Assembly (NCBI GenBank): GCA_937990735.1
Contig: CALKQT010000079.1
Span: 1 to 11,063, forward strand
Reading direction: 5' to 3'
DNA length: 11,063 bases
DNA from: an uncultured Campylobacter sp.
GTDB taxonomy: Bacteria; Campylobacterota; Campylobacteria; Campylobacterales; Campylobacteraceae
In this document: piece after piece, positions 6,401 to 11,063 of the stretch
Numbering within the stretch: the stretch's first letter is position 1
Layout: every line of letters begins with the position of its first letter
Translations under genes and position numbers: made by a program
The notes under the pieces: model-generated
What the model saw: the letters and a program-made list of their open reading frames with translations, nothing else
The model's database searches: none
What the model was told of the DNA's origin: nothing

Positions 6401-6540
6401 TTTAAATTTCAGAGCACGATTTTGTCGTGAAATTTTAATAGAAAGTCTATGCCTCTGCCGCTAAATTTCGGGTCGAAATTTTACCTTTTGAGTTTATGCT
6501 GCCTCGCCGCTATAAAATTCCAAGTCTTAAATTTAAAGCA

Positions 6541-6598
6541 AAATTCTGCAGCGCAATGAAATTTCAAAATTTCGTCGTGCAAAATTTATGCAGAATTT
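6541..6598. repeat. 10-bp inverted repeat downstream of acpS
   Basis: AAATTCTGCA (6541-6550) and TGCAGAATTT (6589-6598) are perfect reverse complements separated by 38 bases that include a second palindrome, TGAAATTTCA (6557-6566). It begins about 38 bases beyond the acpS stop in the direction of transcription, so it may shape the 3' end of that operon's transcript. No U-run follows. Confidence 0.35.
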
Positions 6599-6635
6599 AC
6601 GCGGAGTTCTTGCTACCGTGTGCTGCTTCACTTCG

Positions 6636-7007
6636 TTACTTTGAGCGCGGCTTATTAAGTTTTAGTGCGACTACGGCGATTGCGACGTTTGCGTCGTGCG
6701 TGATGCTAAGGCTTGCGGATTTGATATGAAATTTTTTACGGATTTTTTTACGGATTTTTAAATGCGGCGCGCCCAGGGCGTCTTTGTAAATTTTAGCGTC
6801 TCTAAAGCCGAACTCCGCGCCGATGCCGGTGCCTAGCGCCTTGCTAAGCGCCTCTTTGGCGGCATAGATGCCCGCGATACTTTCGTCGCGCAACGCGGAG
6901 GAGCGTTCGGATTTTTTCAAAATGCGCTTTAGAAATTTCGCGCCGTATTTTGCGCGCAGCGCCGCGATCCTGCGCACCGCGGTTATGTCCGTGCCGATCT
7001 TTATCAC
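6636..7007 (-). CDS. acpS: Holo-[acyl-carrier-protein] synthase
   Basis: AcpS transfers the 4'-phosphopantetheine arm of coenzyme A to a serine of acyl carrier protein in the cytoplasm, which makes ACP active for fatty acid synthesis. The 123-residue product has the family's usual size and motifs: MIKIGTDI with Asp7 at the start, IYAAKEALSKALGTGIG (47-63) with Glu52, and LSITHD (100-105) near the end. Asp7 and Glu52 correspond to the Mg2+-binding acidic pair of AcpS. The start is GTG at 7005-7007; only a weak GGGGCG lies upstream, 28 bases after the cyclophilin stop, so translation may depend on coupling within the operon. Residues 85-92 (IRKKIRKK) arise from a 12-nt tandem duplication in the variable loop and make it unusually basic; the family's length is kept. 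Confidence 0.9.
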   Translation of the reverse strand: MIKIGTDITAVRRIAALRAKYGAKFLKRILKKSERSSALRDESIAGIYAAKEALSKALGTGIGAEFGFRDAKIYKDALGAPHLKIRKKIRKKFHIKSASLSITHDANVAIAVVALKLNKPRSK

Positions 7008-7035
7008 GGTCTGGCGCCCCGCGGTTTAAATTTAA

Positions 7036-7530
7036 TCACGATTGCAGGCTCTCTTTAATCTCGATATCGATGATCTTATCGCCCTGCCTGATCGCGTCCA
7101 AAACCGCTAGGCTAGGTTGATCCACGATACAGCCGAACACTGTGTGCACGCCGTCTAGGTGCGGCTGCGCGCTGTGGCAGACGAAAAACTGGCTCCCGCC
7201 CGTATCGCGTCCTGCGTGCGCCATCGATAGCGCGCCGCGCATGTGCTTATGCTTTTGGTGGTCGCATTCGCACTTTATACGCCAGCCGGGACCTCCCGTG
7301 CCGGTGCCGCGCGGGCAGCCGCCTTGGATCACGAAATTTGGAATTACGCGATGAAAATTTAGCCCCTTGTAAAACCCGCTGCGCGCGAGGCTAGCGAAAT
7401 TCGTAACTGCCTGCGGCGCTTCATCTGCGAAAAGCTCCAGCTTCATATCGCCCTTTTCGGTTTTGATAACGGCGTATTTATCGCGCGCCAAAGCCTCTGC
7501 GTCAATGTCGTAAATTTTTAAGCTTTCCAT
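7036..7530 (-). CDS. ppiB: Cyclophilin-type peptidyl-prolyl cis-trans isomerase
   Basis: A single-domain cytosolic cyclophilin of 164 residues that speeds proline cis-trans isomerisation during folding. No signal peptide is present. Family motifs: FHRVIPNFVIQGG (59-71) with the catalytic Arg61 and Gln69, RGTGTGGPGW (74-83), GALSMAHAGRDTGGSQFF (99-116), HLDGVHTVFG (124-133). The residue matching cyclosporin-binding Trp121 of human CypA is His124, common in bacterial members, so cyclosporin should bind weakly. A short segment with Cys87, Cys89, His91, His94 and His96 precedes the GALSMA block. The ATG at 7528-7530 has AGGAG (complement of 7536-7540) five bases upstream, and this site overlaps the yebC stop, pointing to translation coupled to yebC. 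Confidence 0.93.
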   Translation of the reverse strand: MESLKIYDIDAEALARDKYAVIKTEKGDMKLELFADEAPQAVTNFASLARSGFYKGLNFHRVIPNFVIQGGCPRGTGTGGPGWRIKCECDHQKHKHMRGALSMAHAGRDTGGSQFFVCHSAQPHLDGVHTVFGCIVDQPSLAVLDAIRQGDKIIDIEIKESLQS

Positions 7531-7538
7531 TTTTTCTC

Positions 7539-8273
7539 CTATGCGATGTTGGTGTAAACTGCCTGCACGTCGTCATCATCCTCTAGCCGCTCGAGCAGCG
7601 CGTCTATGTCGCCAAGCTGCTCCTCGCTAAATTCGTGCTTTTCGTTGGCGACGAATTTTAAGCTTGCGCTGATGATCTCAAGCCCTATCTTTTCGATCCC
7701 TTCGTTTAGAGTGCCGAAGCTTTCGTATTCGCCGTAGATTAGAAGCGTCTTTTCGAGCTCGCCCTTGTCGTTTTCAAACTCGTTGATCTCAAGCTCGCTA
7801 AGACCGAAGTCGATGAGCTCAAGCTCCAGCTCCTCTATATCGCGGCTCGGCAGCTTAGTCTCAAAAACGGCCTTGTGCGAAAACATAAATTTCAAACTGC
7901 CGCTCGGCAAAAACTCGCCCTTGGCTTTGTTTAAAATCGATTTTACGTTCGCGACGGTGCGGGTCGGGTTGTCGGTGGCGCATTCGATTATGAGAAGTGC
8001 GCCGTGCGGCGCCTTGCCGTCGTAAAAGATCGTTTTGATATCGGCGCTATCTTTGCCGCTAGCACGCTTGATAGCCGCGTCGATGTTGTCTTTGGGCATA
8101 TTTTGCGCCTTTGCCGTGGCGATCGCGGCGCGCAGCTTGGAGTTCATCAGCGGATCTTCGCCGCCCTCTTTCGCAGCCATCGTTATGGCCTTGCCCAGTT
8201 TTGGGAAAAGCTTGCTCATCTTTCCCCATCTAGCTTCTTTTGAAGCGCGTCTGTATTCAAAAGCTCGTCCCAT
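7539..8273 (-). CDS. yebC: YebC/PmpR-family protein
   Basis: A 244-residue member of the YebC family, full length. Members have been described as DNA-binding transcriptional regulators (PmpR) and, more recently, as translation factors that ease ribosome stalling at proline stretches; the sequence does not decide between these. The N-terminus MGRAFEYRRASKEARWGKMSKLFPKLGK is the epsilonproteobacterial version of the family start. Further signatures are AAKEGGEDPLMNSKLR (33-48), AKAQNMPKDNIDAAIKRASG (54-73), ECATDNPTRTVANVKSI (96-112) and GSLKFMFSHKAVFE (123-136); an acidic DALLERLEDDDDVQAVYTN block closes the protein. The ATG at 8271-8273 has AAGGA six bases upstream. It is the first gene of the tight operon yebC - cyclophilin - acpS and has its own -10 box. 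I recall yebC next to ppi in C. jejuni as well, which supports the assignment. Confidence 0.93.
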   Translation of the reverse strand: MGRAFEYRRASKEARWGKMSKLFPKLGKAITMAAKEGGEDPLMNSKLRAAIATAKAQNMPKDNIDAAIKRASGKDSADIKTIFYDGKAPHGALLIIECATDNPTRTVANVKSILNKAKGEFLPSGSLKFMFSHKAVFETKLPSRDIEELELELIDFGLSELEINEFENDKGELEKTLLIYGEYESFGTLNEGIEKIGLEIISASLKFVANEKHEFSEEQLGDIDALLERLEDDDDVQAVYTNIA

Positions 8274-8306
8274 AAAATTCCTTAAAGCTTAAATTTAAAA
8301 CGGGTG

Positions 8307-8312
8307 ATTATA
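8307..8312 (-). promoter_or_regulatory. Promoter -10 box of the yebC operon
   Basis: TATAAT on the minus strand (complement of 8307-8312), preceded by a T-rich GGGTTTTTCGT and lying 33 bases before the yebC ATG. No standard -35 box is evident, as usual in Campylobacter. Confidence 0.65.
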
Positions 8313-8343
8313 ACGAAAAACCCTTAAACTTCAGGAGCGGGCG

Positions 8344-8375
8344 TTGAAATAAAATTTATTAAAAAGTAGTATAAG
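8344..8375 (+). promoter_or_regulatory. Candidate promoter of copZ-copA
   Basis: TATAAG at 8370-8375 is a plausible -10, with TTGAAA at 8344-8349 separated by 20 bases. Such a long spacer recalls MerR-family (CueR-type) copper promoters, but I see no clear dyad between the two boxes, so copper regulation is not shown. The start site would lie about 25 bases before the copZ ATG. Confidence 0.35.
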
Positions 8376-8405
8376 TTTTAAAATTTTAATCCGAAGGAGA
8401 GGCTC

Positions 8406-8621
8406 ATGGCTTTGAAACAAAGCGTAAAATTTAAGGCGCAAAATATCCACTGCGAAAACTGCGCGAGGACGATCAAAAACGCGCTTAAGGATGATTTTGG
8501 CGAGATCGAGGTGGACGTAGCAAGCGGAGTGGTGAGTTTAAGCTTAGATCCGCGCGACGAGGCTAAATTTAAAGAGGAGATGGATGATTTGGGTTTTAGC
8601 GTCGCAGAAAAGCTAGCCTAA
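8406..8621 (+). CDS. copZ: CopZ-like copper chaperone (HMA domain)
   Basis: A 71-residue protein that is one heavy-metal-associated domain, the usual size for a cytosolic Cu(I) chaperone that passes copper to CopA. The metal site is CENC with Cys16 and Cys19, in NIHCENCARTIKNAL (13-27). The usual GMTCxxC context is changed: the residue two before the first Cys is Ile rather than Met, and His15 sits directly before it. The C-terminal DDLGFSVAEKLA closes the fold as expected. The ATG at 8406 has a strong AAGGAGAG (8394-8401) upstream. It is the first gene of a two-gene copper unit; copA starts 10 bases after its stop. Metal specificity is inferred from the partner. Confidence 0.88.
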   Translation: MALKQSVKFKAQNIHCENCARTIKNALKDDFGEIEVDVASGVVSLSLDPRDEAKFKEEMDDLGFSVAEKLA

Positions 8622-8631
8622 AAACTAACGT

Positions 8632-10809
8632 ATGTCAAGTAAAATCACTCTAAATATCGTTGGGATGAGCTGCGTAAACTGCTCCAATGCGATCGAGCGG
8701 GTAAGTCGCAAGATCGAGGGGGTGCAGGACGCGCACGTAAATTTCGCAAACGGCAGCGGCGAGTTCGTACTTGCCGATCCGGCGCTTGAGGAGACGTTAA
8801 AAGCCAAGATCAAAAAGCTGGGCTACGACATCGCCGTCGATTACGAGGATTTGGAGCGCAAAAAGCGACGCAACCTCAAAGCGGCGCTATTTAGGCTAAT
8901 CCTCGCTCTCATTTTAGCCGCGGCGGTAATGGCTGTGGAGATGAGCGGTTTTTTAGGCTTCGTTCCAAAGGCGCTACTTTGCGCGGCGATGGCGTGCGTG
9001 AGCCTATTTTACTGCGGCAAGAACTTCTTTTATCACGCTTACGGCTCGCTGAAAAACAGAAGCTTCGATATGAACGTGCTCGTGGCGATGGGAAGCTTTT
9101 TTGCGTTTGCCTATTCGCTAACGGCCGCGGCGTGGGTCTATACGCACGGCGCGCAGAATGAATTTACAAATCTTTATTTCTCATCCGCCTCGATGATAAT
9201 CGCCTTTATTTCGCTCGGCAAATACCTTGAAGAGCGCAGCAAGATGAAGGCGAACGACTATATCAAGGGGCTAATCGATCTAAGCCCTAAAACCGCGCTT
9301 TTGATCAAAGACGACGGCACGATAGCCGAAGTGCGCGCAGAATCGCTAAAGCCGGGCGATAAGGTGCTAGTAAAAAACGGCTCGCGCATCCCATGCGACG
9401 GGCTTATCGTCGAGGGCGGCGCGCAGATCGACGCTTCACTCATCAGCGGCGAGAGCTTGGCGGTTTATAAAGGCGTGGGCGATGAGGTAAATGCGGGCTG
9501 CGTCAGCACCGATGGCGTCATCTACATAAAGGTGACGAAATTCCCGCACCAAACGCTGCTTGCCGAGATTAAAAATCTGCTAAACGAGGCGGGCAACAAA
9601 AAGATGCCGATCGCGCGCTTTGCCGATAAAATTTCAAATATCTTCGTGCCCGCGGTGATTTTGATCGCGCTTGCTAGCTTTATAGCGTGGATGGCGCTTG
9701 ACGGGCGGCTCTCATACGCCGCGTCCGCCGCTATCTGCGTGCTTATCATCTCTTGCCCGTGCGCGCTAGGTCTTGCGACGCCGATTGCGATCGTTTGCGC
9801 GATCTCAAACGCCGCAAAGGCTGGAATTTTAATCAAAAATCCCGAAATTTTAGAAATTTTAAAAGGCGCCGACGTCGCGGTTTTCGATAAAACCGGCACG
9901 CTTAGCAAGGGCGAAATTTCGGTAAGCTTCAGCGATCTGAGCGCCCAGGATCTCTATGCTCTAGCAAGCGCGCAAAAGCTTAGCGAGCATCCGATCTCAA
10001 AGGCGATCGTAAAATTTGCCGAGCTGAAATTCGGCGAAATTTCTAAGCTTAACGGCGAGTTCGAAAGCATCGCGGGCAAGGGGATTGTCGCTAAAAATCC
10101 CACCGGCGAAATTCTTTGCGGCAGCGCGGGCTTCCTGCGCGAGCGCGGCGTAGATGCGGGCGTCGAAGTAGAAGCGGAGGAGTTTTTAGACAAGGGCTTC
10201 GGCGTCGTTTACTGCGCGATAGGCGGCTCGTACGCGGGCTTTATCTCATTTAGCGACGAGATCAGAGCCGAAGCACGCAGCGTCATTCAGACGCTGCAAA
10301 AAAGCGGCGTAAAAACCGTCATGCTAACGGGCGATAACGCCAAAACGGCAAATTTCGTCGCTCGCAACCTTGGCATCGACGAGGTGAGAAGCGGAGTGCT
10401 TCCAAGCGGCAAATATGAGTTCATCAAATCCCTGACGGACGAAGGCAAGCGGGTGCTTTTCGTGGGCGACGGCGTCAATGACGCACCGAGCTTAAAAGCC
10501 GCTAGCATCGGCATCGCGATGAACGGCGGCAGCGACGTAGCCAAGGGCGCGGGCGACGTGATTTTTATAAAAAACGACCTTGCAAGCGTGCTATATCTAT
10601 TTCGCTTATCGGGTGCCGCCATGCGGACGATCAAGCAAAACCTCTTCTGGGCGCTGTTTTACAACGCCATATGTATCCCGATCGCGGCAGGCGCGCTATA
10701 TCCGGCGCTAGGCGTGCTTTTAAAGCCGATGTACGGCGCCGCTGCGATGTGCTTTAGCTCCGTGACGGTCGTGCTAAATTCCATCAGATTGAAATTCGCT
10801 AAATTTTAA
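8632..10809 (+). CDS. copA: Cu(I)-exporting P1B-type ATPase CopA
   Basis: A 725-residue inner-membrane P-type ATPase that exports Cu(I) from the cytoplasm using ATP. One N-terminal HMA domain (GMSCVNC, Cys14 and Cys17) is followed by four membrane segments (about 84-198), an actuator domain with ISGES (271-275, Ser where TGES is usual), two segments with the transport motif CPC (375-377), the phosphorylation site DKTGT with Asp419, SEHP (451-454), TGDN (566-569), GDGVND (612-617), and two final segments. FYNAI (676-680) and MCFSSVTVVLN (706-716) carry the Tyr-Asn and Met-Ser-Ser residues of Cu(I)-specific P1B-1 pumps. Three cysteines (117, 122, 128) lie in the second membrane segment. The ATG at 8632 lacks a Shine-Dalgarno; the 10-base gap to copZ points to translational coupling. 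Length and motifs are complete. Confidence 0.96.
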   Translation: MSSKITLNIVGMSCVNCSNAIERVSRKIEGVQDAHVNFANGSGEFVLADPALEETLKAKIKKLGYDIAVDYEDLERKKRRNLKAALFRLILALILAAAVMAVEMSGFLGFVPKALLCAAMACVSLFYCGKNFFYHAYGSLKNRSFDMNVLVAMGSFFAFAYSLTAAAWVYTHGAQNEFTNLYFSSASMIIAFISLGKYLEERSKMKANDYIKGLIDLSPKTALLIKDDGTIAEVRAESLKPGDKVLVKNGSRIPCDGLIVEGGAQIDASLISGESLAVYKGVGDEVNAGCVSTDGVIYIKVTKFPHQTLLAEIKNLLNEAGNKKMPIARFADKISNIFVPAVILIALASFIAWMALDGRLSYAASAAICVLIISCPCALGLATPIAIVCAISNAAKAGILIKNPEILEILKGADVAVFDKTGTLSKGEISVSFSDLSAQDLYALASAQKLSEHPISKAIVKFAELKFGEISKLNGEFESIAGKGIVAKNPTGEILCGSAGFLRERGVDAGVEVEAEEFLDKGFGVVYCAIGGSYAGFISFSDEIRAEARSVIQTLQKSGVKTVMLTGDNAKTANFVARNLGIDEVRSGVLPSGKYEFIKSLTDEGKRVLFVGDGVNDAPSLKAASIGIAMNGGSDVAKGAGDVIFIKNDLASVLYLFRLSGAAMRTIKQNLFWALFYNAICIPIAAGALYPALGVLLKPMYGAAAMCFSSVTVVLNSIRLKFAKF

Positions 10810-10815
10810 CGCGAC

Positions 10816-10840
10816 GGATTTTGCGCTAGGCGCAGAATTT
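10816..10840 (+). terminator. Hairpin after copA, likely terminator
   Basis: GGATTTTGCGC (10816-10826) pairs with GCGCAGAATTT (10830-10840) around a TAG loop, eleven pairs of which three are G-U. It starts seven bases after the copA stop. The U-rich part lies within the 3' arm rather than behind it, so efficiency is uncertain. Confidence 0.4.
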
Positions 10841-11063
10841 TGCGCAGAGAAATTTAACTCTACTCGCTGCAAAATTCTTTTATTCTGCAAGGAATTTTAC
10901 CTCGCAAATTCTATCTGGCTACTAATGCGCGTAGAATTCCACGGAACGGGCTTCGCTTACAAAATTTTATTTCACGATAAACCTAGCGCGGAATTCCGCT
11001 AGATTTGTACGGCTTGCAAAATTTTATTTTACCGCTAGCTCGTGCGTAAATTTTAAAATTTTA
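10841..11063. other. AAATTT-rich spacer running to the window end
   Basis: No gene is visible. The stretch repeats AAAATTTTA blocks after GCTTACA and GCTTGCA (near 10959 and 11012), an AAAATTC/GAATTTT inverted repeat (10871-10877 and 10892-10898) and a near-palindrome built on CGGAATTCCG around 10990-10999. It is the same kind of spacer DNA as 575-946 and 5383-6635. Confidence 0.5.

Larger units (their letters stand above)
5383..6635. other. Long 1.25-kb gene-free spacer with repeats and palindromes
   Basis: I find no credible protein gene or RNA gene. About 30 AAATTT hexamers occur by hand count, one per roughly 40 bases, against one per roughly 190 in the adjacent DAHP synthase gene. They are spread through 5394-6110 and 6400-6590 and are absent from about 6111-6400. 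The spacer contains a duplicated 134-bp unit, an 18-bp palindrome, a GC-rich hairpin and an inverted repeat near the acpS end. A gene lost by decay and filled with spacer repeats is one explanation. Confidence 0.6.

Noticed and set aside
5383..6635. CRISPR array or insertion sequence in the long spacer
   Set aside because: Repeats are two imperfect copies with no regular spacing, no terminal inverted repeats, no transposase and no cas gene.
6496..6729. Plus-strand frame of 77 codons
   Set aside because: It runs antisense across the acpS 3' end and the inverted repeat, has no Shine-Dalgarno and no recognisable motif.
8350..8369. CueR operator between the copZ promoter boxes
   Set aside because: The 20-base spacer is suggestive, but the intervening sequence is A/T-rich with no convincing dyad.

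Overview
The window looks like chromosomal DNA of a non-thermophilic, oral-type Campylobacter (the C. gracilis / C. showae / C. rectus group fits best, but this is inference). Reasons: an epsilonproteobacterial YebC with the N-terminus MGRAFEYRRASKE, a class II DAHP synthase, the neighbourhood yebC-cyclophilin near copZ-copA, sigma70 promoters with a strong TATAAT and no clear -35 box, moderate GC in housekeeping genes, and spacers saturated with short A/T palindromes built on AAATTT.

Layout. 1-574: the 3' part of an AT-rich (about 30% GC) membrane protein gene of unknown function, cut by the window edge. 575-946: non-coding, AAATTT-rich, opening with an orphan perfect Shine-Dalgarno. 947-2386 (+): an exported or membrane-anchored ankyrin-repeat protein. 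2387-2658: spacer. 2659-3934 (-): a two-gene unit, a RarD/EamA-type transporter followed by a small membrane-anchored coiled-coil protein that overlaps it by 8 bp. A divergent promoter region leads to 4039-5382 (+), class II DAHP synthase, the first step of aromatic amino acid synthesis. 5383-6635: an unusually long (1.25 kb) spacer with a duplicated 134-bp unit, palindromes, hairpins and a compositionally distinct island. 6636-8273 (-): an apparent operon yebC - cyclophilin PPIase - acpS. From a divergent promoter region, 8406-10809 (+): a copper module, the small HMA chaperone copZ followed 10 nt later by the Cu(I) P1B-ATPase copA. 10810-11063: spacer with a terminator-like hairpin.

How the genes work together. 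CopZ should bind cytosolic Cu(I) and hand it to CopA for export. YebC, the cyclophilin and AcpS are housekeeping functions (translation/transcription factor, protein folding, activation of acyl carrier protein) with tight spacing. DAHP synthase stands alone. The 5' third (membrane protein, ankyrin protein, small coiled-coil protein) is the accessory-looking, poorly understood part.

I see no mobile element, CRISPR array, tRNA or rRNA. No complete new system is provable from the sequence alone; the least explained material is the exported ankyrin protein with its AT-rich neighbour and the structured, repeat-bearing 5383-6635 spacer.
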